DNA of 60,857 nt from an uncultured Mycoplasmatota bacterium (GCA_900546055.1 URBG01000003.1:1-60857); one strand, 5' to 3'; shown: positions 34,993 to 44,167, counted from the stretch's first letter. The notes: a model not told the origin generated them from the sequence alone. Numbers and translations are program-made.

Positions 34993-36222
34993 TTATTTCT
35001 GGTTTTTCATATATTTAATGGTGAATGTAGTTCCTTTGTTTTCTTTTGATTCACAGGTTATATAACCGTCACCTTTTTCAATAATGGTTTTAGCTAGTGA
35101 TAGACCGATGCCAATGCTGGTTTCACTGGCGTTTTGACCTTTGTAAAATCGTTTAAAAATGTTTTTTAAATCAGATTTATTCATACCTTTACCGTTATCT
35201 TTAATGGTTATTTTAGTATAGAAATTATTATCTTCATAATCGATGTTTACTTTTTGATTTGTGGTGCTATGTTCTAAACTGTTTTTTACTATATTTGTCA
35301 AGGCTTCTACTTGCCAGTTAAAATCGCCAATAAAGAAAACATCATTATCCTTATCAATGGATATTTCAACTTCTTGAAGTTCAGCAGTGATATCTAGATT
35401 ATCCTTAACTTTATTTAATAGATCTTTAACGTTGATTTTATCTTTTCGAAGATTAATAACACCGGCGTCAAATCTTGCAAGCTTTAATAATGATATAACT
35501 AAAAAGTTAATCCATTCTATTTGCTTGGATATTTCTTTAAGAAAGTCTTTTCTAGTTGCTTCAGACATTGTACTATCGTTTTGAATATTATCAATCATGA
35601 TGCTCATAGAGGTTAAAGGAGTTTTTAATTGATGTGATATATTAGATACGGCATCAGAGATCATAATTTTTTCATTAGTTGAATTATTGGCCTCTTCCTT
35701 TAGCATAACAGTTATTTTATAAAGTTCATTTTTTAAGTTGCTCAGTTCGCCTTCTTCATTATCTTTAATTTTTAAAGTATAGTCTTTACGATTAATAGCT
35801 GAAATATAATTGTTTATTTCTTTTATTTTACGATCGCGATAAAGAAGATAAACAATGAAAATTGTTAAGAGAATAATACCAAATAAAATTATGATAATAG
35901 TATTTATGATTAAATTTTGATGCATAGTATTATCTAATTTAGTTAAAACGCTGTAGTTTTGATCAACACCATATTTACTAAGAATATCAGTATTAGATTT
36001 TAAATTTGGATTGTTAAAAATTGCGATGAGGTCTTCTTCTTTGATATTAGGGTAGTCTTTTTTTATTGTCTGGATAATGTTTTCAAAAGCGACGTTAATG
36101 TCTTTTTTATAGTTATTATATTGGATTGTACTTATGATTGAAAATATTATAGAACTTAAAATGATAATAATAATAGCTATAAAAATTAGAAAATTTATTT
36201 TATCTTTTTTCATTACTTTCAT
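34993..36222 (-). CDS. Sensor histidine kinase
   Basis: 409 residues. Two membrane helices (about 9-31 and 104-126) enclose a ~70-residue external sensor region. After a HAMP-like linker come the H-box ISHQLKTPLTSM, N-box IVKNSLEHS, and G boxes DNGKGM and GIGLSLAKTI. It phosphorylates the response regulator whose gene overlaps it by 4 bases (ATGA). Likely target: the ABC exporter genes just downstream. Confidence 0.93.
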   Translation of the reverse strand: MKVMKKDKINFLIFIAIIIIILSSIIFSIISTIQYNNYKKDINVAFENIIQTIKKDYPNIKEEDLIAIFNNPNLKSNTDILSKYGVDQNYSVLTKLDNTMHQNLIINTIIIILFGIILLTIFIVYLLYRDRKIKEINNYISAINRKDYTLKIKDNEEGELSNLKNELYKITVMLKEEANNSTNEKIMISDAVSNISHQLKTPLTSMSIMIDNIQNDSTMSEATRKDFLKEISKQIEWINFLVISLLKLARFDAGVINLRKDKINVKDLLNKVKDNLDITAELQEVEISIDKDNDVFFIGDFNWQVEALTNIVKNSLEHSTTNQKVNIDYEDNNFYTKITIKDNGKGMNKSDLKNIFKRFYKGQNASETSIGIGLSLAKTIIEKGDGYITCESKENKGTTFTIKYMKNQK

Positions 36223-36875
36223 TGACTATCAACTCGGTATCCTATAGATTTAATGGTTTTAATAATATCACTATCTAGCTTTGTTCTAATTCTTTTGATA
36301 TAAACGGTTAAGGTATTGTCATTGACAAATTTGCCAGACATATCCCAAATTTGACTTAAAATGTCTTCTCTAGTAACAACTTTATCGATATTGGTGAAAA
36401 GCATTAAAAGAATTTTATATTCAAGACTTGTAAGAATAATTTCATTTTGGTTTTTGAAAACACGGTTACTATTTATATCAATGGTAATGTTTTGGCATTT
36501 TATAATATTTTTATTTTCTTTTTTATAACTCTTTAAGGTGCGGTTTATTCTGGAAATGAGCTCTTTAGTTCTAAAGGGTTTAATTACGTAGTCATCAGCG
36601 CCTAGTTCCAAACCTTTAACAACGTCTTCTTCCTCATCTTTTGCGGTTAAAAAGATAACTGGGATATCTATTTGGTTTTTTATGTATTTGCAAAATTCAA
36701 AGCCGTTTCCATCTGGTAAAGTGATATCAAGAATAACGATGTCAGCGTTTTTTAGTTTTGATTTGGCAACAGTAATGTTGCTGGCAGTATCTACGGTAAA
36801 ACCTTCAGTGATTAGTGAATATTTTAAGCCTTTAATGATGGATTCATTGTCTTCTACTAATAGTATTTTAGACAT
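36219..36875 (-). CDS. OmpR-family response regulator
   Basis: 218 residues from ATG 36875, preceded by AGAGGTGA. Receiver domain with LLVEDNES, phospho-acceptor VILDITLPDG (Asp ~51), T and K positions (FLTAKDE), GADDYVIKPF; then a winged-helix DNA-binding domain (TSLEYKILLML, VNDNTLTVYIKRIR). Coupled to the kinase gene. Confidence 0.95.
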   Translation of the reverse strand: MSKILLVEDNESIIKGLKYSLITEGFTVDTASNITVAKSKLKNADIVILDITLPDGNGFEFCKYIKNQIDIPVIFLTAKDEEEDVVKGLELGADDYVIKPFRTKELISRINRTLKSYKKENKNIIKCQNITIDINSNRVFKNQNEIILTSLEYKILLMLFTNIDKVVTREDILSQIWDMSGKFVNDNTLTVYIKRIRTKLDSDIIKTIKSIGYRVDSQ

Positions 36876-36925
36876 ATTATCACCTCTTTTGTTATTAATA
36901 TTATAGCACACAATAATTTATATTT

Positions 36926-36950
36926 ATAAAAAGAAAGCTAATTGCTTTCT
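36926..36950 (-). terminator. Terminator of XRE gene
   Basis: GAAAGC / GCTTTC stem overlapping the stop, with T run on the minus strand. Confidence 0.72.
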
Positions 36951-37165
36951 TCTAAAAGGTCGGATAACTTTACACCAAGGCAGTCGGCTAAGAGAGCTAA
37001 TGTTTCAATGGAGATGGTTGCATGAACACTTTTGGCTTCGAGATTTTTGATAAAGCCATAGGATAAATTAGCGCGACTAGCTAATTGTTCTTGTGTCAAG
37101 TTGTTTGCTTTACGGTATTTTTTAATATTCTTACCAATTGTATCATAAATATTATTGTTGTTCAT
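36938..37165 (-). CDS. XRE-family regulator
   Basis: 75 residues, almost entirely a helix-turn-helix domain (IGKNIKKYRKANNLTQEQLASRANLSYGFIKNLEAK). The acidic C-terminus LSDLLEESN is usual for this family. Divergent from the zinc-ribbon gene at 37278, so it may control that gene or itself. Confidence 0.88.
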   Translation of the reverse strand: MNNNNIYDTIGKNIKKYRKANNLTQEQLASRANLSYGFIKNLEAKSVHATISIETLALLADCLGVKLSDLLEESN

Positions 37166-37277
37166 GGGACATCGCCTACCTCATATCCATTGTATAATAG
37201 ATGAGTTGAACAAAAAGTCACATAATAGGTGACTTTTTGGAGAAAGTATGATAAGATTGAATAAAGGAGGTAGAAAG

Positions 37278-37763
37278 ATGAAAAAATGTAAAAGCTGTCA
37301 AAGTGAGATAGACAGTAAAGCTAAGAAATGTCCAAACTGTGGAAAGAAGCAAGGAATGCCTATTTGGTTAATTGTTATTATTGTAATATTGATTTTAGGC
37401 GTTGTTGGTGCGATAGTTGGTGGAGGGGAATCTGAATCTAAGGATAAAAAAGAAGAACCAAAAACTGGAACAACAACTGAGAAAAAAGAAAAATTAACTT
37501 TAGAAGATGGTCATTCTGGAAGTTTGGATGAGTATGGAGCTTTCTATTATATTGAGGGATATGTAAAAAATGATTCTGACAAAGAATATAATTATGTACA
37601 AATTGAATTTACTTCATATGATAGTGAAGGCAATACTTTAGGCACTTGTGTTGATAATGCAAGTGGTCTTGAAGCAAATGGTCGTTGGAAGTTTAAAGCA
37701 TCTTGCTTAGATGATACGAAGAATATTGCTAGTTACAAATTAAAAGAAATTACAGGTTATTAG
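37278..37763 (+). CDS. Zinc-ribbon membrane protein with FxLYD domain
   Basis: 161 residues from ATG 37278 behind AAAGGAGG. An N-terminal zinc ribbon (CKSCQSEI...KCPNCGKKQ) faces the cytoplasm; one membrane helix (~34-54), a short Glu/Lys linker and an external FxLYD-type beta domain (GYVKNDSDKEYNYVQIEFTSYD.EGNTLGT) follow. Likely an envelope protein; exact function unknown. Confidence 0.85.
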   Translation: MKKCKSCQSEIDSKAKKCPNCGKKQGMPIWLIVIIVILILGVVGAIVGGGESESKDKKEEPKTGTTTEKKEKLTLEDGHSGSLDEYGAFYYIEGYVKNDSDKEYNYVQIEFTSYDSEGNTLGTCVDNASGLEANGRWKFKASCLDDTKNIASYKLKEITGY

Positions 37764-37788
37764 GCTTTATTAATAAAGCCTTTTTTTT
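37762..37788 (+). terminator. Intrinsic terminator
   Basis: AGGCTTTAT-TA-ATAAAGCCT stem followed by eight T. Confidence 0.85.
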
Positions 37789-37841
37789 GCACATTTCAAA
37801 ATAAATATAATATTAAATGTTGATTATTGGGCGCTAAATTA

Positions 37842-37871
37842 TTGACAATAGGGGGGGGGGGGGGGTATACT
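37842..37871 (+). promoter_or_regulatory. Poly-G spacer promoter 4 (15 G), predicted phase-variable
   Basis: TTGACA (37842-37847), ATA, 15 G (37851-37865), TATACT (37866-37871), spacer 18 bp. Upstream context differs from the other three (GCGCTAAATTA), but the core is identical. The transcript would begin about 17 bases before the ATG. Confidence 0.87.
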
Positions 37872-37894
37872 AAGCATAAGTAGAGGTGAGGAAT

Positions 37895-39619
37895 ATGACT
37901 GAAGCTGAGGTTATAGCTTATGCTAATCTTATTTCCCAAGCTAAATCGGAAGAGGAAATTTTAAATATTTTATCTGATAGTGGGGTTATTGATATACAGT
38001 CAAAATTAAATAGCATTATAGAATATTTAAAAAACGAACAGCGGTTAATGGGAGATCTTTTGAATGAACAATATGCATCTGATGATATTACGAGTTTTGA
38101 AGAATATAAAAATATTCAAAGCGTAATTAGCCTTTGTACTAGTGTTGTCCAAGGTTTTACTGAAAAATCTACTTCTAATGATTTGGAAGGAGGACGCGCC
38201 ATTGTTTTATCTCCTATTTGTTATCGCGATTTAAAATCTATTCCAAGGGAAGTTTATAGTGAGTATAGGAAATTGTTTATTGATATAATGAAGGGCTGTT
38301 ATGATAATGACCCTGAAAGATGTAGAAAACTTTCTAATCATAATTATAAAGGAATACTGGAGTATAGAAGTTTGACGGGAACAAGACAAGCGAGAATTAT
38401 GACATTACCAACTTATAATGATGGTTTATATGTTGTTGCAATAATGCAGAAAAAAGATTCTTGGTCTAAAGGAATAAATCAATTGTTATCTAAACGATAT
38501 GCAGCATCTTTTGATGAAGCACAAAGAATAAGAGAATTGCTAGAAGATCCAAATAGTTCTTATGAGATAATCCAAAAAGGTGAAGATGATTTTAAACAGA
38601 TGATGGATATTTTATCACCAAGTAGGAAAGATAGGGTTGTACAGGATAAAAGTTCTATAGGTGGTAAGCGGGAAGTTTTAGATTTTCCTAAGCCAGATAA
38701 TGTGGAAATATTGGATTTATCCATCGAAAAACAAAATACTTCTAAAATCGAAGAAAAATCTTTTAGTGGGTCAGCCTCAGCTGAAGATTCTTTAAATGGT
38801 GATGCGAGGTTGACTGAAGCGATTGCTTCAAGTGAAGGTTCAGGGACTGATGATGACCGAATAAGTTTTGAAACTGGAGCTAATAACAAGCATCTACCTT
38901 CTTTATATTTTGATTTAAGTGATGATGACAAATCTAAGTTAGGCTCTGATTTTGTTAGTAGGTATTTATCGGTAATGGCATATTATAAGAAAAACGGGAC
39001 TGTGAATGTTCCTTATGATAGAATGTATTATTTTCCACTTAACAATGGGGTAAAAGGCTCTTACCCAATTGGCAAGGATTTGCATGATATAAGAAGAAAA
39101 TATTTTTCAGGAAAAATTTCTAGCTTGGAAAAGAAACTATGGGAAGACTTATTGTTTGATCCTAATTATCAGGATAACGGAAATTTAACAAGCGAAGAAG
39201 TTCATGAGCAAATATTACAAGAAGTTAGCGCAAATAAACAATCGGGAACGCCATCTTTAACTCCGCAAGTAGCAATTTCTTTTGTGGAGCCTGAAGAAAA
39301 ATGTATCGAACCAGATATTAAGGAATCTTTATCAGTGGAGTTTCAGGATGATGATAGAAGTTCTAATGATGATGAATATCAACGATTATTGACTATGGTT
39401 CAAGAAGAAGTGGTAGGGTTAACTATGGAAGATTTATTGAAAGTTCAAAATTATATTTATCTTCAGAAAACAAGCCGAGATATTGAAAAACCGATAGGAA
39501 ACTTTTTGGAGACTTTTAGTAAGTTAGATTTTGAAAAACAAAATGAATTTGTATTAATGCTTGAAAATGATAGCCCCGAGGCTATTGCTAATGGGAAAAA
39601 AGTAGGAAGAGGAAGATAG
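37895..39619 (+). CDS. Cytoplasmic protein with RelE-like and helicase-associated domains
   Basis: 574 residues from ATG 37895, after GAGGTGAGG. No signal peptide or membrane helix. Residues ~100-205 (AIVLSPICYRDLKSIP, LEYRSLTGTRQARIMTLP, LYVVAIMQKKD, LLSKRY) have the spacing of a RelE/HigB-type toxin fold. Residues ~347-430 (FVSRYLSVMAYYKKNGTVNVP, KDLHDIRRKYFSGKISSLEKKLWEDL) resemble the helicase-associated (HA) nucleic-acid-binding domain. The remainder is low complexity with acidic linkers. No antitoxin gene is adjacent. Driven by poly-G promoter 4. Both domain calls are from patterns and need profile search. Confidence 0.6.
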   Translation: MTEAEVIAYANLISQAKSEEEILNILSDSGVIDIQSKLNSIIEYLKNEQRLMGDLLNEQYASDDITSFEEYKNIQSVISLCTSVVQGFTEKSTSNDLEGGRAIVLSPICYRDLKSIPREVYSEYRKLFIDIMKGCYDNDPERCRKLSNHNYKGILEYRSLTGTRQARIMTLPTYNDGLYVVAIMQKKDSWSKGINQLLSKRYAASFDEAQRIRELLEDPNSSYEIIQKGEDDFKQMMDILSPSRKDRVVQDKSSIGGKREVLDFPKPDNVEILDLSIEKQNTSKIEEKSFSGSASAEDSLNGDARLTEAIASSEGSGTDDDRISFETGANNKHLPSLYFDLSDDDKSKLGSDFVSRYLSVMAYYKKNGTVNVPYDRMYYFPLNNGVKGSYPIGKDLHDIRRKYFSGKISSLEKKLWEDLLFDPNYQDNGNLTSEEVHEQILQEVSANKQSGTPSLTPQVAISFVEPEEKCIEPDIKESLSVEFQDDDRSSNDDEYQRLLTMVQEEVVGLTMEDLLKVQNYIYLQKTSRDIEKPIGNFLETFSKLDFEKQNEFVLMLENDSPEAIANGKKVGRGR

Positions 39620-39630
39620 TCCTCTTTTTT
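39608..39630 (+). terminator. Intrinsic terminator
   Basis: AGAGGA / TCCTCT stem with T run, overlapping the stop. Confidence 0.75.
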
Positions 39631-39755
39631 AGTTAAATTAAAAGAATTTTTGGTTATTATTTTGAGTATACTTAAATAATGCTTTTAATAAACTAATAAA
39701 TTTGATTAGTATGATGATTTTTATTATGTTATTTTGGTGTTATCCTTTACTTTTA

Positions 39756-39784
39756 TTTACAATTTGCCTTGGAAGTGATATAAT
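39756..39784 (+). promoter_or_regulatory. typA promoter
   Basis: TTTACA (39756-39761), 17 bp including TG at 39776-39777, TATAAT (39779-39784); 31 bases before the typA ATG. Confidence 0.7.
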
Positions 39785-39815
39785 TATTCCTAGCGCCAGA
39801 GAGAGAGGTTTTTTT

Positions 39816-41627
39816 ATGAACAAAAGAAATATAGCAATTATTGCTCACGTAGATCACGGGAAAACAACCCTTGTGGATAAATTATTACAAATGTCGGGAA
39901 CATTTAGAGAAAATGAAGAGGTTGTTAACTGTGTTATGGATTCTAACGCGATTGAAAGAGAACGTGGAATTACTATTTTAGCTAAAACAACGGCTATTGA
40001 TTATAAGGGATATCGTATTAATATTTTAGATACTCCAGGCCATGCCGATTTTGGTGGGGAAGTTGAGCGTATTATGAATATGGTTGACGGGGTATTATTA
40101 GTAGTTGATTCATATGAGGGAACAATGCCACAAACACGCTTTGTCCTTAAGAAGGCATTAGAAGCTGGGGTAACACCTATCGTTGTTGTTAATAAGGTTG
40201 ATAAGGATTCAGCGCGTCCTAAAGAAGTAGTGGATGAAGTTTTAGATTTATTTATTGAGCTTGGTGCGAGTATTGAACAACTTGATTTTCCAGTTATTTA
40301 TGCTTCAGGTTTATCAGGAACGTCTTCTTTAGATCCAGATGTAAGTACACAAAAACCAACAATGGATCCAATTTTAGATGCGGTTATTGAACATATTCCA
40401 GAGCCAGATGTTGATCCGGAGGGATCATTACAATTTCAACCAGCATTATTAGATTATAATGACTTTGTTGGGCGTATCGGTGTAGGTTTAATTAAACGCG
40501 GAACTTTAAAACTTAATAGCATGGCTTCTTGTGTGAGACTTGATGGAAGTATTAAACAATTTAGAGTTCAGAAAATATTTGGTTATTTAGGGTTACAAAA
40601 GCTAGAAATTTCAGAAGCGCATGCTGGAGATATTGTAGCTATTGCAGGTCTTCCAGATATTTCTGTTGGTGAGACAGTTTGTGAAGTTGGAAAGGAAGAA
40701 GCTTTACCTCATTTACGTATTGATGAGCCAACTTTACAGATGACTTTTGGGGTTAATACCAGCCCATTTAATGGTCGTGAAGGGAAGTTTTTAACTGCTC
40801 GCAAGATAGAAGAAAGATTAATGAAGGAAACTGAAAAAGATGTTTCTTTAAAATTTGAACAAGTTGATTCAGAATCATGGATGGTTTCTGGTCGTGGAGA
40901 ATTACATTTATCTATTTTAATTGAAAATATGCGCCGTGAAGGGTATGAATTACAAGTTTCTAAACCACAAATTATTACAAAAGAGATTGATGGAAAACTT
41001 TGTGAACCATTTGAAGATGTTCAAATTGATGTTCCTGAAGAATATGTAGGAAATGTTATTGAATTATTAGGCGCTCGCGGTGGTACGATGGAAAATATGG
41101 AAAATCGTGAAAGACAAGTTCGCTTAAACTATACAATTCCATCTCGTGGTCTTATTGGATTTATGACAGAGTTTATGACATTGACTAAAGGATATGGAAT
41201 GATTAATCATACGTTTAAAGAATATTTACCAATGGTATCAACTGCTGTTGGTCAAAGAAAAAACGGTGTTCTTGTATCAATGGAAAATGGGAAAGCAACT
41301 GCTTATTCTTTAGGCGCTTTAGAAGATCGCGGAATTATGTTTATTGGTCCAGGTACTGAAGTTTATGAAGGTATGATTGTTGGTGAAAATAATCACGATA
41401 ATGATTTAGCAGTTAATGTTGTTAAGGGTAAGAATTTAACTAATACACGTTCAGCTGGTAAGGATAACACGGTGGTTTTAAAACGTCCTCGTGAAATGAG
41501 CTTGGAAGTTTGCTTAGATTATATTAATGAAGACGAATTAGTTGAAGTTACACCGTTTAACTATCGTTTACGTAAGAAAATATTAAATGCTAACGACCGT
41601 AAAAAATACGACAATAAGAAAAATTAG
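39816..41627 (+). CDS. typA: Ribosome-associated GTPase TypA/BipA
   Basis: 603 residues from ATG 39816, which follows GAGAGAGG; the longer in-frame start at 39702 would add an unrelated hydrophobic leader lying over the promoter. G motifs AHVDHGKTTL, DTPGHADFGGEV and NKVDKDSARP; then domain II, EF-G-like domains and the BipA-specific C-terminus (SLGALEDRGIMFIGPGTEVYEGMIVGE). It assists ribosome assembly and stress or cold adaptation. Confidence 0.96.
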   Translation: MNKRNIAIIAHVDHGKTTLVDKLLQMSGTFRENEEVVNCVMDSNAIERERGITILAKTTAIDYKGYRINILDTPGHADFGGEVERIMNMVDGVLLVVDSYEGTMPQTRFVLKKALEAGVTPIVVVNKVDKDSARPKEVVDEVLDLFIELGASIEQLDFPVIYASGLSGTSSLDPDVSTQKPTMDPILDAVIEHIPEPDVDPEGSLQFQPALLDYNDFVGRIGVGLIKRGTLKLNSMASCVRLDGSIKQFRVQKIFGYLGLQKLEISEAHAGDIVAIAGLPDISVGETVCEVGKEEALPHLRIDEPTLQMTFGVNTSPFNGREGKFLTARKIEERLMKETEKDVSLKFEQVDSESWMVSGRGELHLSILIENMRREGYELQVSKPQIITKEIDGKLCEPFEDVQIDVPEEYVGNVIELLGARGGTMENMENRERQVRLNYTIPSRGLIGFMTEFMTLTKGYGMINHTFKEYLPMVSTAVGQRKNGVLVSMENGKATAYSLGALEDRGIMFIGPGTEVYEGMIVGENNHDNDLAVNVVKGKNLTNTRSAGKDNTVVLKRPREMSLEVCLDYINEDELVEVTPFNYRLRKKILNANDRKKYDNKKN

Positions 41628-41747
41628 TGATTTTTCAATTTTCTTACCATTGTTTATTATTAAGCTACTATTTGTGTAGCTTTTTTTAAAGATTATTAGT
41701 TTTAAAAGTTAAAAAGTGTAAATATTTTAGGAACTTTTCTTATCTAT

Positions 41748-41776
41748 TTGCATATTATTTAAATATATGTTATATT
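41748..41776 (+). promoter_or_regulatory. Promoter of zinc-ribbon gene
   Basis: TTGCAT (41748-41753), 17 bp, TATATT (41771-41776), giving a leader of about 90 bases. Confidence 0.6.
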
Positions 41777-41800
41777 ATATCTGGTTTAAAAATTATTATG

Positions 41801-41866
41801 TCCCTTCCTTTTATTAAATAAGAAGTCAGGTCAATAGTTCTAAATCAAATATTTTAAAAGGAGGGA
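41801..41866 (+). promoter_or_regulatory. Leader with anti-Shine-Dalgarno, possible RNA switch
   Basis: TCCCTTCCTTTT (41801-41812) can pair with the ribosome site AAAAGGAGGGA (41856-41866) over 11 bp with one bulge. The same strand can instead form a local hairpin CTTC...GAAG (41804-41825). The two structures are mutually exclusive, as in cold-shock or thermosensor leaders. Confidence 0.45.
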
Positions 41867-41873
41867 AAGTTCA

Positions 41874-42062
41874 ATGGAAAAGCAAGATAAGACAATTATT
41901 TGTAAAGATTGTGGTCAAGAATTTATTTTCACTGTTGGTGAACAAGAATTCTACGAAGAAAAAGGTTTCGCTAACGAACCTGTTAGATGTAAAGAATGTC
42001 GTGATAAAAGAAAAGCTGACAAAGCATCTTTTAACAACAGATATGAAGACAGAAATAACTAA
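41874..42062 (+). CDS. Small zinc-ribbon protein
   Basis: 62 residues: IICKDCGQEFIFTVGEQEFYEEKGFANEPVRCKECRDKRK, the probable zinc-binding family (zf-trcl type) with two CxxC pairs. The very strong AAAAGGAGGG site and the structured leader suggest high, regulated expression. Function unknown; a nucleic-acid or ribosome-related role is a guess. Confidence 0.85.
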   Translation: MEKQDKTIICKDCGQEFIFTVGEQEFYEEKGFANEPVRCKECRDKRKADKASFNNRYEDRNN

Positions 42063-42076
42063 TTAGTTAACTAATA

Positions 42077-42110
42077 AAAACTCCTAACTTAGATTAGGAG
42101 TTTTCTTTTG
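42077..42110. terminator. Bidirectional terminator
   Basis: AAAACTCCTAA / TTAGGAGTTTT with a short loop between convergent genes. Confidence 0.87.
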
Positions 42111-42783
42111 TTTTATAAGTTGTTTCAAATTTTACTTCTCCTTTATTGTCAAAGGAAGGGATAATAGAAATTTCGTAGTTATAAGCGTTTTCAAATGATA
42201 TTTTTATATCAGGGCTACTATAGTTAATACTTTTTCTGATAACAATAGTTCCTTCTTCCATTTTTTCTTTATGGTATAGCAAATCAACATCTTGATATTT
42301 ATCATTATCATTTAATTCAATAGCGTTGATTTTAAAGTTTTTAATTTCTTTGTTTAGTTTAATAATAATAAAATTAGAAGTTTTATCGAGAAGAATATTA
42401 GTGTTATCATCATTTAGTTCTTGGTTTTTTTCGTATGAAATATCATAAAAATCAGTATCGTTGTATTTAGCTTCTAATTTTTTTAGATATGGTCCAATTT
42501 TATTGTTTTTTGCGTATTTATCTTCATAGCCTAAATAATCATCAGATACACTGTAGTAATAAGCGTTTTTTGTAGTTTTAATAGTTAATTTATTATCTAA
42601 ATTATCAATTTTATTATTAGAAGTAAACGTAGTATCTAATAGTTTAGTAATTTTGTTATAGTCTTCTTTTAAAATGGTTGTGTCATTATATTTTATTTCA
42701 GTTATTTTTCCTTCTATTTCCACTTTGTTGGTACAACCAGTTAAGATAAATACAATAGCAAGCGCGAGTAAAAGTTTTTTCAT
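42094..42783 (-). CDS. Putative lipoprotein of unknown function
   Basis: 229 residues from ATG 42783, behind AGGTGA. Signal MKKLLLALAIVFILTGC with a lipobox, so it is predicted to be anchored outside the membrane by Cys17. The mature part is rich in Asn, Asp and Lys with beta-strand patterns; no family recognised. Separate from the cotJ-type genes upstream by a terminator. Confidence 0.78.
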   Translation of the reverse strand: MKKLLLALAIVFILTGCTNKVEIEGKITEIKYNDTTILKEDYNKITKLLDTTFTSNNKIDNLDNKLTIKTTKNAYYYSVSDDYLGYEDKYAKNNKIGPYLKKLEAKYNDTDFYDISYEKNQELNDDNTNILLDKTSNFIIIKLNKEIKNFKINAIELNDNDKYQDVDLLYHKEKMEEGTIVIRKSINYSSPDIKISFENAYNYEISIIPSFDNKGEVKFETTYKTKENS

Positions 42784-42819
42784 AGTAATCACCTGTTTTT
42801 ATTATGATTATTTGCACGA

Positions 42820-42846
42820 AAAAAATACTTGTAAAAGTATTTTTAT
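42820..42846 (-). terminator. Terminator of cotJ-type operon
   Basis: AATACTT / AAGTATT stem with T run on the minus strand, directly after cotJC. Confidence 0.75.
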
Positions 42847-43406
42847 TTTTGCGTTTTATTTTTTAAATAATAGTTACGTAGTTCTTTAAATCTTTGATAA
42901 TGAACTATTTCTCTTTCACGTAGGAAAGATAATGGCGCTAATAAATCTGGGTCATCAGTTAAGTCCATTAAATGTTCATAGGTTGCACGTGCACGTTGTT
43001 CTGCACCCATATCACTTTCTAAGTCGGCAATATAGTCACCAGCAACTTTAATATAAGTCATGTTAAATGGATTCCCGAATGAGTCTGATGGGAATAAATC
43101 TCTACCGAATTGTGCGTATTGTTCGCCTAGTCCGGCAGCTTTTAATTCTTCAGTAGTAGCACCTTGCATTAATTGATATAGCATAGCTGAAATAATCTCA
43201 ACATGGGCAAGTTCTTCAGTACCGATATCTGTTAGTAATGCTTTTCCACGGTCATCTGGCATGATGTATCTTTGGTCAAGATATTGCCATGCTGCAGCCA
43301 ATTCTCCGGCTGGACCACCATATTGTGTTAAAATATATTTAGCCATTTTTAAGTCTTTTTTCTTAATGTTAACTGGATATTGTAACTTTTTTTCGTATTT
43401 CCACAT
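42843..43406 (-). CDS. cotJC: Spore coat protein CotJC (manganese-catalase-like)
   Basis: 187 residues. The Mn-catalase/ferritin-like bundle has glutamate and histidine ligands (GTEELAHVEIISAMLYQL, ESDMGAEQRARATYEHLM, REREIVHYQRF). It matches CotJC, which is laid down in the spore coat and may remove peroxide. It lies 14 bases after the CotJA-CotJB gene, as in the cotJ operon. Confidence 0.92.
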   Translation of the reverse strand: MWKYEKKLQYPVNIKKKDLKMAKYILTQYGGPAGELAAAWQYLDQRYIMPDDRGKALLTDIGTEELAHVEIISAMLYQLMQGATTEELKAAGLGEQYAQFGRDLFPSDSFGNPFNMTYIKVAGDYIADLESDMGAEQRARATYEHLMDLTDDPDLLAPLSFLREREIVHYQRFKELRNYYLKNKTQK

Positions 43407-43420
43407 GATTATTTTCCTCC

Positions 43421-44068
43421 TTATTTATTTTCCCAAGGCCATGGTGAGTTGTTCCAAGCCCATGGATATGTTGTACTTGCGTCCACAAATAATGGACCAT
43501 ATTTCTTTTCATATTCTGCCATAATTTTATTTGTTTGATCGGTGTATTCTTTGAATAATTCGATCATGTCTCTATCTTCTGGATTATTATCTAGATATAG
43601 ATTTAAATCGTGGGCAGCAAAGCTATAAGCATCAATATAAGTTAACATTTCTGCTTGTTCATTCATTGGTTCGATATCGAATGGTTTAGCTATTTTGTAA
43701 GTGTTATATAAATCTGGGAACATATTACCACGAATAAATCCACCATAAACATCATATACATTATTTGGATCTATTTGTTGGTTATAATTACATTTGTTGA
43801 AGTTCATATTATCTCCAGCTTGAGTTGCTAATTTTTTCATTAATTTTGGATCTTTTTTGAAATTGTCTTGTTTTTTCTTCGGCATAGGCATTTGCCCTTG
43901 TGGCATCTGATTAGGCATCATTTGACTTTGTTGCATTTGTGCGTTTGGCATTTGATTAGTCATCATTTGGTCATTTTGAAATTGATTTTGATTAGGCATA
44001 CTTTGCATTTGATTTAAGTAGGCAAAATCGCTTGGCATAAAATAATTCATATTTGAATAGTTATTCAT
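43421..44068 (-). CDS. Fused CotJA-CotJB spore coat protein
   Basis: 215 residues. The first ~85 are Met/Gln/Asn-rich low-complexity sequence; ~100-125 match CotJA (GGFIRGNMFPDLYNTYK); ~130-215 match CotJB (MLTYIDAYSFAAHDLNLYLDNNPEDR, KKYGPLF, ending WNNSPWPWENK). In Bacillus these are two genes (cotJA, cotJB) before cotJC, so this is a gene fusion with an added N-terminal tail. Confidence 0.85.
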   Translation of the reverse strand: MNNYSNMNYFMPSDFAYLNQMQSMPNQNQFQNDQMMTNQMPNAQMQQSQMMPNQMPQGQMPMPKKKQDNFKKDPKLMKKLATQAGDNMNFNKCNYNQQIDPNNVYDVYGGFIRGNMFPDLYNTYKIAKPFDIEPMNEQAEMLTYIDAYSFAAHDLNLYLDNNPEDRDMIELFKEYTDQTNKIMAEYEKKYGPLFVDASTTYPWAWNNSPWPWENK

Positions 44069-44167
44069 CTAATTACCCTCCTCAATTTTAGGTTATGAAA
44101 TTTGGGATAATGTGAATGGGTTATTAACTAAATTTTACATTTATATAGGAAATTATAATAAAAAGCC

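Noticed and set aside
39702..39815. Longer typA start at 39702
   Set aside because: The added leader lies over the promoter, has no ribosome site and is not part of the TypA family.
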